A DNA stretch of 64,000 nt from Streptococcus parasanguinis (GTDB taxonomy: Bacteria > Bacillota > Bacilli > Lactobacillales > Streptococcaceae): positions 81,188 to 145,187 of the forward strand of contig NZ_CABFMD010000032.1 of NCBI RefSeq assembly GCF_901875555.1, read 5' to 3'. Shown in pieces: positions 8,784-17,333 of the stretch. The position numbers and the translations under genes were made by a program. Under the pieces are notes generated by a model. The model ran no database searches, was not told where the DNA came from, and saw nothing but the letters and a program-made list of their open reading frames with translations. How positions within the stretch are numbered: the stretch's first letter is position 1; each line of letters starts with the position of its first letter.

Positions 8784-10019
8784 ATGAAAGCACGACTCCA
8801 AAGCTTGCCTTACGGATGGCGTCTGCTGTTAGCGACTGTCGCTTTGGGAATAGGAACGGGTCTGGTCGGAATGGCCTGTCATTATCTATTAGAAGGTGTG
8901 CAAGTGTTAGCTTTTGGCCAAGAACGGTCTGATCTGCTCCAGCAATTTCAAGAAGCAGGAGGGCTTCGTCGATTTCTTGTCCTAGGTGTGACAGGGGTCT
9001 TGGTAGCAGGTTTCTGGTATATTCTGCAAGAGCGCTATAAAATTCTCTCCATTCGTAGGCAAATCGACCTGGTTGGAGAGAGAGATCCGGCACCATTAGC
9101 CCATATCCTTCACGCAAGTATGCAGGTTGCGATTGTCGGGGCCGGCGCTTCGGTCGGAAAAGAAGGAGCCCCACGTGAGGTTGGGGCTCTTCTAGCTGGT
9201 CGTTTGGGCAAAGCCTTCTCCTTAGCAATCAAAGAACGACGAGTTTTGATTGCCTGTGGGGCGGGAGCTGGGTTGGCCGCAGTCTATCAAGTTCCCTTTG
9301 CTAGTAGCTTGTTTGTCTTTGAGACCTTGGGACTGTCCTATCACTGGAAAAATTTTGTACTGGTCTTGTCCAGTACTTATTTGGCGACTTGGGTGGCCCA
9401 GCCAATCGTTGGACATGGTGCTATTTATCATATGTCGCCAGTTCATTGGTCAGCCAGTAGTTTATTCCAGGCTGTCATAGCGGCTCTATTGGTTACTCCC
9501 TTGGCACTGGCCTTCCGTTATCTAGCTAATCAGGCTAGTCGCAAACGGCGGAAGGATTGGACCATTCTTTGGGCTCTGCCTGTAGCCTTTATGGTGGTAG
9601 CTGGGATTGTGCTCTTTTATCCGATTTTTATGGGAAATGGACAGGTTCTAGCTCAAGCCCTTTTATCAGATCAGCCATTTTCCAACCTTGTCTTGACCTT
9701 GGCCGTGAAGGGGTTCCTAGTCTACCTTCTCTTGCGAAATGGGGCATACGGAGGGACCTTGACACCGTCATTTGCCTTGGGGATTGGATCTGGCTATCTA
9801 GTTACCTTGCTTTTGACAGCCGTTGGCATTCAAATGGATCCTGCTCTAGGAATGCTACTTGGAGCGACGGTCTTTTTAGGGACGACCTTACAGGCTCCAT
9901 TGACAGGCGTTGCCCTAAGCCTTGGTTTTACAGGCCAGAGCTGGGCTTTGATTCTACCGCTGGCATTAGCTGCTGGTGTGTCTTATGTGATTCAAAATAG
10001 ATGGGAGAATAAACGATGA
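8784..10019 (+). CDS. ClC-family chloride channel/antiporter
   Basis: This polytopic membrane protein has about 411 residues from the ATG at 8784. An in-frame TTG at 8766 would overlap punA. The ClC signature GKEGAPREVG (about residues 132-141) is present, although the usual Pro after GKEG is Ala. Repeated Gly-rich helices and a C-terminal GATVFLGTTLQAPLTG segment also fit the family. ClC proteins carry chloride or fluoride, sometimes coupled to protons; selectivity cannot be read here. It starts 4 nt after punA without a clear Shine-Dalgarno and overlaps the next gene by 4 nt, so it is probably translationally coupled on both sides. Confidence 0.9.
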   Translation: MKARLQSLPYGWRLLLATVALGIGTGLVGMACHYLLEGVQVLAFGQERSDLLQQFQEAGGLRRFLVLGVTGVLVAGFWYILQERYKILSIRRQIDLVGERDPAPLAHILHASMQVAIVGAGASVGKEGAPREVGALLAGRLGKAFSLAIKERRVLIACGAGAGLAAVYQVPFASSLFVFETLGLSYHWKNFVLVLSSTYLATWVAQPIVGHGAIYHMSPVHWSASSLFQAVIAALLVTPLALAFRYLANQASRKRRKDWTILWALPVAFMVVAGIVLFYPIFMGNGQVLAQALLSDQPFSNLVLTLAVKGFLVYLLLRNGAYGGTLTPSFALGIGSGYLVTLLLTAVGIQMDPALGMLLGATVFLGTTLQAPLTGVALSLGFTGQSWALILPLALAAGVSYVIQNRWENKR

Positions 10020-10726
10020 GAGTACATTTTGTCTTGCACGAAACTTTTGAAGTTCCTGGTGCTTATCTCAAGTGGGCGCAGGATCGTGGTCATCATGTGA
10101 CCATGACCAAGGTCTACGAGCGAGAAGCGCTACCTGAGACAGTGGATGAGATTGATTTTTTGATTGTTATGGGAGGACCGCAATCGCCTGATGAGGATCG
10201 CGCAACCTTTCCTTACTATGATCCGCAAGCTGAGATTGAATTGATTCAAAAAGCCATGAAGGCGGATCGCTACATCGTTGGGGCCTGTCTGGGTGCTCAG
10301 CTCATGTCTGTTGCTTATGGCGCAGAGTATGAGCATAGCCCAGAGCGGGAGATTGGGGTGTATCCTGTGGATTTAACGCCTGAAGGATTGGCAGATCCGC
10401 ATGTCGGCTTGTTTGGTTCAAGCTTTGATTCAGGACACTGGCATGGTGATATGCCGGGATTGACGAATGATGCTGTTGTCCTTGCGACCAGTCAAGGTTG
10501 CCCACGTCAGATTATTCGCTTCAGTCCTAAACACTATGCCTTCCAAGCTCACTTGGAATTTGATCCAGATGCTGTCAATCTCTTGATTGCTGCAGATGGT
10601 GAAGCTGTTTTGGAAGAACAAAGTCAAACATTGCCATTTGTCGAAAAACCTGAAGCCATTCGTGCTTACGATTACCAAGAAATGAATGCCAAACTCTATG
10701 CATTTTTGGATTCATTAACAAACTAA
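10016..10726 (+). CDS. Class I glutamine amidotransferase-like protein
   Basis: This 236-residue GATase1-fold protein resembles stand-alone GMP-synthase-like amidotransferases. It shows the oxyanion strand VMGGPQSP (about 51-58), the nucleophile elbow GACLGAQL with Cys91, and FQAHLEF near the C-terminus with His and Glu to complete the triad. Such proteins hydrolyse glutamine or gamma-glutamyl compounds; the acceptor is unknown. The ATGA overlap with the ClC gene indicates co-translation. It is not guaA, because the synthetase half is absent. Confidence 0.88.
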   Translation: MRVHFVLHETFEVPGAYLKWAQDRGHHVTMTKVYEREALPETVDEIDFLIVMGGPQSPDEDRATFPYYDPQAEIELIQKAMKADRYIVGACLGAQLMSVAYGAEYEHSPEREIGVYPVDLTPEGLADPHVGLFGSSFDSGHWHGDMPGLTNDAVVLATSQGCPRQIIRFSPKHYAFQAHLEFDPDAVNLLIAADGEAVLEEQSQTLPFVEKPEAIRAYDYQEMNAKLYAFLDSLTN

Positions 10727-10798
10727 AAACAAGAAAGGGAGGGCAGTTCGGGTTTGAATTGAACCCGGGCTATCCATGACTTTCAAAACGATATTTAA
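10727..10798 (+). other. Hairpin module downstream of the amidotransferase gene
   Basis: AAGAAAGGGAGGGCAG is followed by a hairpin (GGGTT / AACCC around 10750-10768) and then ATGACTTTC. The layout of purine-rich box, hairpin, then ATG recurs with different stems at about 10911-10950 (GTGTTC / GAACAC) and 10976-11014 (CCGTATTC / GAATACGG). No protein-coding gene is convincing anywhere in 10727-11167. Confidence 0.45.
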
Positions 10799-10900
10799 TT
10801 GAACCTGCCCTAAAAGCTGTGTGAAAAAGATCGATTGTCTTGCAAGTCCAGTACTTGCTGCGACAATCCCCTATTTTCACTTTGCTTATTACGGGCTTGG
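10799..10900 (+). ncRNA. Folded leader module, family L, copy A (no gene attached)
   Basis: Nested pairings can be drawn by eye: CC/GG plus GCCC (10807-10810) with GGGC (10893-10896); AAGC (10814-10817) with GCTT (10884-10887); GTGAAAA (10821-10827) with TTTTCAC (10874-10880); and GATTGTC (10833-10839) with GACAATC (10862-10868). Copy B at 11049-11167 has the same plan with compensatory changes. This copy is followed by TTGGTATCTTATAGAAAGG rather than a start codon for a long gene, so it looks like a duplicated or displaced leader. Confidence 0.6.
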
Positions 10901-11048
10901 TATCTTATAGAAAGGTAGAGCATGTGTTCTAATTTGAACACGAGCGGAAAGCTCTCCAAATTACTCAATAAAAAAGAAAGGATGGGTTTACCGTATTCGC
11001 TGAACTGAATACGGCTTACTCTCCTCTAAATCATCAAAATTAAAAAAG

Positions 11049-11167
11049 AAAGGAATTGAACCCACCCTAAAAGCAGTGGGAAAAAGATAGTTGGTCTAGC
11101 GAGCATCGCTCACTGCGCCCAACTCCTATTTTCCCTTCGCTTTTTGACGGGTTTGGTATCTTATATT
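11049..11167 (+). ncRNA. Folded leader module, family L, copy B, inside the deoD ribosome-binding region
   Basis: AAAGGA (11049-11054) and TTGAAC precede a nested structure: ACCC (11064-11067) with GGGT (11149-11152); AAAAGC (11069-11074) with GCTTTT (11139-11144); GGGAAAA (11078-11084) with TTTTCCC (11129-11135); and AGTTGG (11089-11094) with CCAACT (11119-11124). The deoD ATG follows 11 nt after the outermost pair. No Shine-Dalgarno lies next to the ATG. Folding would bring AAAGGA close to it, so this may be a structured, split ribosome-binding site. Confidence 0.65.
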
Positions 11168-11878
11168 ATGTCTATCCATATTGCTGCCCAGCAGGGTGAA
11201 ATTGCTGATAAAATTCTTCTTCCTGGGGATCCTCTTCGTGCGAAATTTATCGCTGAGAATTTCCTTGAAGATGCTGTATGCTTCAACGAAGTTCGGAATA
11301 TGTTTGGTTACACTGGTACCTATAAGGGTCACCGTGTTTCTGTCATGGGAACTGGGATGGGGATGCCATCCATCTCCATCTATGCGCGTGAGTTGATTGT
11401 CGATTACGGTGTGAAGAAATTGATCCGCGTCGGAACGGCTGGTTCTTTGAATGAGGATGTTCACGTCCGTGAATTGGTATTGGCGCAAGCAGCCGCAACC
11501 AACTCCAACATCATCCGCAACGACTGGCCTCAATTTGATTTCCCTCAAATTGCCAGCTTTGATCTTTTGGACAAGGCTTATCATATTGCCAAAGACCTTA
11601 GCATGACGACCCACGTTGGCAACGTCTTATCATCAGATGTCTTCTATTCAAACTATGGTGAAAAGAACATTGAACTTGGTAAATGGGGTGTGAAAGCTGT
11701 GGAAATGGAAGCGGCAGCTCTTTACTATCTTGCTGCCCAACACCACGTCGATGCTTTAGCTATTATGACGATTTCTGATAGCTTGGTTAATCCTGATGAG
11801 GATACAACCGCTGAAGAACGTCAAACAACCTTTACAGATATGATGAAGGTTGGTCTAGAAACCTTGATTGCAGACTAA
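11168..11878 (+). CDS. deoD: Purine nucleoside phosphorylase DeoD-type (hexameric)
   Basis: This enzyme phosphorolyses purine (deoxy)nucleosides, including adenosine. It is 236 residues from the ATG at 11168, where homologues begin with MSIHI. Hallmarks are [12 protein letters not shown] near residue 20, the phosphate loop RVGTAGSL near 86, and VEMEAAALY near 178, which binds the ribose. An in-frame upstream ATG at 11144 falls inside the folded leader and is unlikely. The stop codon overlaps the next gene by one base (TAATG), implying coupling to the HEPN-motif gene. Confidence 0.96.
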   Translation: MSIHIAAQQGEIADKILLPGDPLRAKFIAENFLEDAVCFNEVRNMFGYTGTYKGHRVSVMGTGMGMPSISIYARELIVDYGVKKLIRVGTAGSLNEDVHVRELVLAQAAATNSNIIRNDWPQFDFPQIASFDLLDKAYHIAKDLSMTTHVGNVLSSDVFYSNYGEKNIELGKWGVKAVEMEAAALYYLAAQHHVDALAIMTISDSLVNPDEDTTAEERQTTFTDMMKVGLETLIAD

Positions 11879-12645
11879 TGGCAGAATTCCTTCATGATGA
11901 ATGGCTCTACGATCTCCATCATTATCACTATAGCCGTGCTCTTCGTTCCCTTCAGCAAAAAGGGAATATACCGGATTTGCTGGTGAGTTTATTGCAGGTG
12001 ATGGCAGAACGTCGTGAGCTCAATATCCAACCTGTCATGAATCAACAGTTGAAAACAGAAGTCCTAGAAGCGACTGGTTTTCAGCTTTTTTGGCATGAAG
12101 ATCCAGAAGATGAACAGTTGGCCAATTACCTTTATGACTTAGAGGCGAAGTTGAGAAATGAACAGATTATCGACTTTGTTCGTGCTGTTAGTCCGGCCAT
12201 CTACCGGATCTTTATGCGATTGATTCAGTTGAAAATTCCTGACATTTCCAACTATATCCATAACTCCAAAGAATCCAGTTATGACCGTTGGAAGTTTGAG
12301 GACTTGCATGCGTCTGACAATCCTATCTTACAGGAATTTCATAGTGAAAGTGTGGTCAATTCATCCAGTTTGACAGAATTGATCGTCCAGTTGGACTTGC
12401 CAGATCGCGTCAAAGTTGCGTCTCAGCAATTACGGGAGCTAGAGAGATCCGTTCGCAATCCCTTGGCCCACTTGATCAAACCCTTTGATGAGGAAGAGCT
12501 TCATCGTTCAACCGGTTTCTCTTCTCAGGATTTTTTGAAGAATTTGATTGACCTTGCAAGCTACACAGGCATCCATTATGATCAAGCTCACTTTTATTTT
12601 GATCAGGTCAATGCTGTGATGGAAGAGCTACTAAAGGAGAAGTAG
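11878..12645 (+). CDS. HEPN-motif protein encoded between deoD and a Sir2 gene
   Basis: This 255-residue soluble, largely helical protein has no firm family assignment. It contains RNPLAH at residues 193-198, which fits the R-x4-6-H catalytic motif of HEPN ribonucleases, including the polar residue after Arg. The stretch around 98-145 (FVRAVSPAIYRIF ... DRWKFEDL) reminds me of HEPN regions of Csm6-like proteins. No CARF domain precedes it. It overlaps deoD by one base and ends right before the Sir2 start, so the three are probably one transcript. A housekeeping role is equally possible. The HEPN reading comes from one motif plus predicted helicity. Confidence 0.6.
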   Translation: MAEFLHDEWLYDLHHYHYSRALRSLQQKGNIPDLLVSLLQVMAERRELNIQPVMNQQLKTEVLEATGFQLFWHEDPEDEQLANYLYDLEAKLRNEQIIDFVRAVSPAIYRIFMRLIQLKIPDISNYIHNSKESSYDRWKFEDLHASDNPILQEFHSESVVNSSSLTELIVQLDLPDRVKVASQQLRELERSVRNPLAHLIKPFDEEELHRSTGFSSQDFLKNLIDLASYTGIHYDQAHFYFDQVNAVMEELLKEK

Positions 12646-13377
12646 ATGGATAAGATTGCTCAACTACAAGAGATGATTGATCAGAGTCAAAGCATCGTCT
12701 TTTTCGGGGGTGCCGGCGTCTCTACGGAGTCGAATATTCCGGACTTTCGGAGCTCAGACGGAGTCTATAGCGTTCAGGTAGGGCGTCATTTGACAGCCGA
12801 GCAATTGGTTTCTCATACCATGTTCGAGCGCTACCCAGAGGACTTTTTCGACTTCTATAAGAAATACCTGCTCTATCCCGATGCCAAGCCCAATGAAGCC
12901 CATCGCTATTTGGCTCGTCTTGAAGAAACTGGTAAGCTCAAGGCAGTTGTGACACAAAATATCGATAGTCTCCATGAAATGGCCGGCTCTAAAAAGGTCT
13001 TGAAGCTCCATGGTAGTGCCGATCGTAATTACTGTACGGGTTGCCATCGTTTCTATGATTTAGAGGCATTTCTAGCTTTGGAAGGCCCGGTTCCACACTG
13101 TTTGGACTGTGGTAAGGTGGTCAAACCAGATGTGACTCTTTACGAGGAGCCTCTAGATATGAAGGTCTTTAGCCAAGCGGCCCAAGCCATACAGGCAGCC
13201 GATCTTCTCATTATCGGTGGGACCTCCCTTGTGGTCTACCCAGCAGCTAGCCTGATCCAGTATTTCCAAGGGAAGAAGCTGGTTGTCATCAATAAGACCA
13301 GTATCCTTCAGGACAAACAGGCAGACCTTGTTATCGAAGGAAAGATTGGGGAAGTATTTTCACAATTAAGACACTAA
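12646..13377 (+). CDS. NAD-dependent protein deacylase, Sir2 family
   Basis: This 243-residue sirtuin removes acyl groups from lysine, consuming NAD and releasing nicotinamide. It contains GAGVSTESNIPDFR (22-35) for NAD binding, TQNIDSLH (103-110), the catalytic His122 in LHGS, and four zinc cysteines (130, 133, 152, 155). The catalytic and structural residues are complete, so it is a canonical deacylase rather than a degenerate NADase domain. The ATG directly follows the stop of the HEPN-motif gene, and a terminator follows. Confidence 0.94.
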   Translation: MDKIAQLQEMIDQSQSIVFFGGAGVSTESNIPDFRSSDGVYSVQVGRHLTAEQLVSHTMFERYPEDFFDFYKKYLLYPDAKPNEAHRYLARLEETGKLKAVVTQNIDSLHEMAGSKKVLKLHGSADRNYCTGCHRFYDLEAFLALEGPVPHCLDCGKVVKPDVTLYEEPLDMKVFSQAAQAIQAADLLIIGGTSLVVYPAASLIQYFQGKKLVVINKTSILQDKQADLVIEGKIGEVFSQLRH

Positions 13378-13380
13378 AAG

Positions 13381-13423
13381 AACACCTGAGAGAAGTAGAA
13401 GGCTGCTTGTTTCAGGTGTTTTT
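13381..13423 (+). terminator. Terminator after the Sir2 gene
   Basis: AACACCTGA (13381-13389) pairs with TCAGGTGTT (13412-13420), with a 22 nt loop and a T run. This ends the nucleoside-salvage transcription unit. Confidence 0.8.
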
Positions 13424-13503
13424 ATGTCTTCCTTTTGATAGCGCTATAAGAATGTATTTGATTATGATATAATGAAATAGATTTTCTTAAGGAGATGAAA
13501 AAG

Positions 13504-14451
13504 TTGGAAATTAAGAAGAAACATATCTATCTGACGTTAATTAGTGTATTCATTGGTTATATTGCTCTTCGTTATTATTTAAAACCTGAGTTATTTGAGC
13601 CAGGAGCTATTTATTATGATGTATACAATTACAAAACCAGTAAGATTAAGCCACAGGAAAAGATTATCAAAGATATCAATTTTGAATTTATTCATGAGGA
13701 CATAAAAAAGAAACCATCTGATGGACAATGGAAAGAATCTATCCGAACAGACATAGATGAATATGGTAGTCATACAATATTACATGTAACCTTCACAGAT
13801 AAAAGCAAAGCGGACATTCCCTTTGATGTAAGTTCAATTGGTCCTGCATTTAGCGAGAGAATTTTAAATAATGAACTTCTTACGAAACTATCTAACCGTT
13901 TTCCAAATCTAAAAAAGGTGGATCACAGCTATATTTATAGAACTGATTTAGTTTTAATGCTCTACCAAGGGGATACCTTGGTTCAAATACCAGAATATCC
14001 ATATGAGATTAGATTTCAAGTTAGAAATCCTAAGAGTGGGAAACTACAAACTTACTTCCAATATGGTACGGAACCTGAATTTACTTTTTTCCGCCCAGTA
14101 TTCTTTCGGCAAGCTGTTATGAATACAGCAGAAAGGAATCAAAGGTTTTTTGATGCTTATGGTCAATCAAAGCAATATAATTATTGGGATAGACGGTTTG
14201 ATCATGGTGGAAATAGTTTAAATATTGGTCAAGAAAAATTTGCTGTTTTTTTATTTTATTCTGATCGATTTACTAATCAACCAGTTGGAATTCGTATGAC
14301 AGGAGATTCATTTAAAACTACTATAACAGATACATATATTGTGAAAGACCGTAGCAAGAACATTAAAGGTCTTAGAGTTTTATCTCAATCGAAAACATAC
14401 ACAGATAAAAATGAATATACAACTGAAATACTTAGTAAAAATGTTAACTGA
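13504..14451 (+). CDS. Membrane-anchored protein of unknown function
   Basis: I do not recognise this 315-residue protein. One hydrophobic helix near the N-terminus (about residues 8-22) probably anchors it, with the rest outside. The body is rich in Tyr, Phe, Lys and Asp. I favour the TTG at 13504 because AAGGAG lies 9 nt upstream, whereas the in-frame ATG at 13495 directly abuts that Shine-Dalgarno. An extended -10 (TATAAT, 13468-13473) precedes it. The gene is more AT-rich than its neighbours, like the envelope-protein cluster at 21123-23916. Confidence 0.75.
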   Translation: MEIKKKHIYLTLISVFIGYIALRYYLKPELFEPGAIYYDVYNYKTSKIKPQEKIIKDINFEFIHEDIKKKPSDGQWKESIRTDIDEYGSHTILHVTFTDKSKADIPFDVSSIGPAFSERILNNELLTKLSNRFPNLKKVDHSYIYRTDLVLMLYQGDTLVQIPEYPYEIRFQVRNPKSGKLQTYFQYGTEPEFTFFRPVFFRQAVMNTAERNQRFFDAYGQSKQYNYWDRRFDHGGNSLNIGQEKFAVFLFYSDRFTNQPVGIRMTGDSFKTTITDTYIVKDRSKNIKGLRVLSQSKTYTDKNEYTTEILSKNVN

Positions 14452-14531
14452 TTTCACATATCACAGATGCTTAACTGATTTCGTGGATACAAGTTATTGA
14501 CCCATTTTTATTTCCAAATATTGAAATGACC

Positions 14532-14574
14532 AAAAAAATATCTGAGTGAACCTGAGCACTCAGATATTTTTTTA
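14532..14574. terminator. Bidirectional terminator between converging genes
   Basis: AATATCTGAGTG and CACTCAGATATT form a 12 bp stem with a 7 nt loop, flanked by A and T runs. It serves the plus-strand membrane-protein gene and the minus-strand LysR gene. Confidence 0.92.
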
Positions 14575-15480
14575 CTTATCAAACTTCACTTCCTCAAGCA
14601 AGTACTCGATGAATTTTTCTCCCATTTTTGAGAGGGCTGTTTTTTCATGTTTGATATAGACCAGCTCGATCGGGTCTTCGATATCAAGGGGAATAGAAAC
14701 GATGTTATCCCCATTGAGATTGCTGTTGAGGATCCCAGTCGCAATGGTGTAGCCATCCAGACCGATCAAGAGATTAAAGAGAGTAGCTCGGTCACTGACG
14801 ACGATGGATTTCTTATGATGCTCTTGAGAGAGGATCTCTTCTGAGAAGTAGAAGGAGTTGTGGGTCCCTTGGTCATAGCTAAGGTATGGGAAATCTTCCA
14901 GATCTGACAGGTGGACAATGTCCTTCTTAGCAAGGGGATTGGTCTTGCTGACAAAGATATGGGGTTGCGCTGTAAAGAGGTGGGTAGCAATCAAATGATT
15001 ATCATCCAGCATCTTGGAGAGGACATCCCGGTTGTAGCTATTTAAAAAGAGCACGCCAACCTCGCTTCGGAAATTCTTGACGTCATCAATGATCTCCCAA
15101 GTCCGCGTCTCCCTTAGGAAGAGCTCGTATTTTTCCATATCGCTTTTCTTGAGGAGAGAAACGAAGGCCTCGACCACGAAGGCGTAGTGCTGTGAAGAGA
15201 CGCTGAAGAGTTCACGAGAGCCCACAGGATTTTTATAGCGCTCGGACAAGAGGTCGATTTGCTCCACCACCTGGCGGGCATAAGAGAGAAACTCCATTCC
15301 ATCACGAGTTAGAGTGATTCCTTTGGGATTTCGAATAAAGATTTCAATTCCCATCTCACTTTCCAAGTCCTTGACAGCATTTGAAAGACTGGGTTGCGTG
15401 ATAAAGAGTTGTTTTGCGGCTTCATTCATAGAGCCAGTTTCGACGATTTTGATAATGTATTGTAATTGTTGTATTCTCAT
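14572..15480 (-). CDS. cpsY: LysR-type regulator, CpsY/MtaR-like
   Basis: This 302-residue LysR protein has an N-terminal winged helix-turn-helix (about residues 1-60, including the recognition region ITQPSLSNAVKDLE) and a C-terminal effector domain. The start MRIQQLQYIIKIVE and overall character match streptococcal CpsY/MtaR, which controls methionine uptake and synthesis and affects envelope traits. Assignment to this subfamily is from memory of its sequence. No target site is identified here. Confidence 0.8.
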   Translation of the reverse strand: MRIQQLQYIIKIVETGSMNEAAKQLFITQPSLSNAVKDLESEMGIEIFIRNPKGITLTRDGMEFLSYARQVVEQIDLLSERYKNPVGSRELFSVSSQHYAFVVEAFVSLLKKSDMEKYELFLRETRTWEIIDDVKNFRSEVGVLFLNSYNRDVLSKMLDDNHLIATHLFTAQPHIFVSKTNPLAKKDIVHLSDLEDFPYLSYDQGTHNSFYFSEEILSQEHHKKSIVVSDRATLFNLLIGLDGYTIATGILNSNLNGDNIVSIPLDIEDPIELVYIKHEKTALSKMGEKFIEYLLEEVKFDK

Positions 15481-15724
15481 GCTTTTATTTTAACATAAAA
15501 AGACACGTTTTTCCCGTAAAATGTGGTCTTTCAAGGACTGTATCAGAGAATAACGCCGGCCGAGGGAGGTAATCAGCAGTAGGCTAAATCAAATAGTTAA
15601 AAAAATAGCAGATTGGAAACAAAATCTCCATCTGGGGACTGATTTTGATGGAAAAATACAGTTTTGCCTTGCTTAAGGTAAGATCCGATTGATAGAATGG
15701 TAAAAAATTGATTGAGGAGATCTT

Positions 15725-17149
15725 ATGAAAAAACTAGTGTCCTGGTATAAGAAAAAGGATAAGGAATTGGAAACTCATTTCACATCCGGACTCTTGCAGA
15801 TCAATTTTGTGACCAATGCTTTGATTCTATTGGCCTTTTACATCTATTTTGTCATTAGTCAGTCGCTTTATGCCCTGTCGGATCGATTTGTTCAATTTAG
15901 TTTTTTTGCCATATTTTCCTTTACGATGCAGGTACTGCCCTACGGTATAACCTTAGCCCTCTTTGTCCCCAATATTTTTGTCCTCATCTATGGGATTGGG
16001 CGGTGGTCCAGCATCCAGTTTAAGGAAGCAGAGGAAGAATCCCTCAAAGACCCGGATCTGTTTGAAGAGAGAGGACCAGTCAAGGGAGAAGAATTGATAG
16101 AAGAAGCCCACTTCACAATTGAAGCACCGAGTCCTAAGCCTGTCAGAAAGAAAAAGCGACAGCCAACAGTCGTTCTTTGGTTTGGTCTCTTTGGTTGCTT
16201 TCTCGAAGCGATTTTCATTTTCATCGTGAAAGATATGACCTTTTACGATTGGAGTGAGCGCCTGATTAATTCGCAGAAACACGCCCTGATCTGGTCTGGC
16301 GCCTATCCAACCTTCTTCACCTTTGCTGCTCTTACCTTGCTAGCCTTGATCATTTATTCCTATCGGGATGCTAATTCCCTCTCTCCATTGGCTAATATCT
16401 TCTGTATTAGTGGCATTCTGGGAGGAGTGGTTCTCCTCTTAGTTTTTGATAATCAGCTGCAGGTAGCAAGTTTTCACACCTTTTTCTTACTGATCTATTC
16501 CATAAATCTCTTGTGGGTTCGTATCAAGGAGTGGCAGGAAGATCGAACAGAGATCACCTATGAAAATCGTCTGCTCCAGTATTTCCATCAGCTCTTAAAC
16601 AAGTCACGTAACTGGCCTTGGCTAGCGGTTCTGCTTGCCCTTCCGACACTGGCTTTCGTCGTCCTCATTCTCATGCTCTTTGGGCAACAACCAGATTCCA
16701 TGATCAAGGCCTGGACCAATACAGCAGACTGGTCCTTCTCACAAAAGATCCCTCCTCAGAATCTCATTATTGATGAGCACTATCTCTGTACAGTTGCGGC
16801 TGGTGGTCATGAAAAGGTGGTCAAGCCCCAGCGGATGGGGATCCGTCACGGTCATCCAGTCGTTGTCAATCGCCAGCTCTGTATTGCCAATGCTTTTGAG
16901 CAGGTGCTAGAAGAAAAGACGCCGCGATTCCATCGCTTCTTGCGTCGCAATTATGACCGCTATGGCTATCCTTTTGCCAAACATATCAAGAAGAAATGGG
17001 CCATGGATTTGATTTACTACCTAATGAAACCCTTGGAATGGATTTTTTTACTGGTTCTTTATCTCGTCGACCGTAAGCCCGAGAATCGAATCGCCATGCA
17101 ATACATCCAACCGATCCCAGACGATTTTGATCCCAAGAAAGCTTCTTAA
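15725..17149 (+). CDS. Polytopic membrane protein (DUF6688-like)
   Basis: This 474-residue protein has about six or seven hydrophobic segments in its first 330 residues and a charged insert (about 100-140). A conserved-looking C-terminal region contains LCTVAAGGHEKVVKPQRMG and GHPVVVNRQLCIANAFEQ. This block resembles DUF6688, from memory. Function is unknown. A ribosome-binding site (TTGAGGAG) precedes the start. The 15481-15724 region upstream holds no other gene that I can support. Confidence 0.8.
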   Translation: MKKLVSWYKKKDKELETHFTSGLLQINFVTNALILLAFYIYFVISQSLYALSDRFVQFSFFAIFSFTMQVLPYGITLALFVPNIFVLIYGIGRWSSIQFKEAEEESLKDPDLFEERGPVKGEELIEEAHFTIEAPSPKPVRKKKRQPTVVLWFGLFGCFLEAIFIFIVKDMTFYDWSERLINSQKHALIWSGAYPTFFTFAALTLLALIIYSYRDANSLSPLANIFCISGILGGVVLLLVFDNQLQVASFHTFFLLIYSINLLWVRIKEWQEDRTEITYENRLLQYFHQLLNKSRNWPWLAVLLALPTLAFVVLILMLFGQQPDSMIKAWTNTADWSFSQKIPPQNLIIDEHYLCTVAAGGHEKVVKPQRMGIRHGHPVVVNRQLCIANAFEQVLEEKTPRFHRFLRRNYDRYGYPFAKHIKKKWAMDLIYYLMKPLEWIFLLVLYLVDRKPENRIAMQYIQPIPDDFDPKKAS

Positions 17150-17164
17150 ATCACCGATTTCTAC

Positions 17165-17193
17165 TTGACAAGCGAGAAGGAGCACGATATAAT
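17165..17193 (+). promoter_or_regulatory. Consensus promoter of pyrK-pyrDb
   Basis: TTGACA (17165-17170) and TATAAT (17188-17193) are separated by exactly 17 bp, a perfect sigma-A consensus. Confidence 0.92.
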
Positions 17194-17205
17194 GAGAAAA
17201 ATTAA

Positions 17206-17235
17206 CCTTTAAGAGGTCCAGAGAGGCCTGCAAGG
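17206..17235 (+). promoter_or_regulatory. PyrR-binding RNA hairpin upstream of pyrK
   Basis: CCTT ... AGG-TCCAGAGAGG-CCT ... AAGG forms the anti-antiterminator hairpin with the conserved loop TCCAGAGAGG bound by PyrR. With UMP-bound PyrR the hairpin is stabilised and the downstream terminator forms. The PyrR gene itself is outside the window. Confidence 0.88.
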
Positions 17236-17283
17236 AAAGACAGAAAAAAGATCAGCGGACAGAGTCTAGCTGCTCAATTGTAG

Positions 17284-17309
17284 GACCTTGCCTTTGCGAG
17301 GTCTTTTTT
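17284..17309 (+). terminator. pyrK leader attenuator
   Basis: GACCTTGC pairs with GCGAGGTC around the loop CTTT, followed by TTTTTT. It lies before the pyrK ribosome-binding site and is the terminator controlled by the PyrR hairpin upstream. Confidence 0.88.
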
Positions 17310-17333
17310 GCTGAAAGAAAGAAGAGGAAATCA

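Noticed and set aside
12646..13377. Sir2 gene as a degenerate NAD-depleting defence effector
   Set aside because: All catalytic and zinc-binding residues of a canonical deacylase are present and the length is normal, so housekeeping activity is the default reading.
15481..15724. Possible RNA element in the gap between cpsY and the DUF6688-like gene
   Set aside because: I could find neither a convincing stem-loop with a terminator nor a riboswitch consensus. Only short weak pairings are present.
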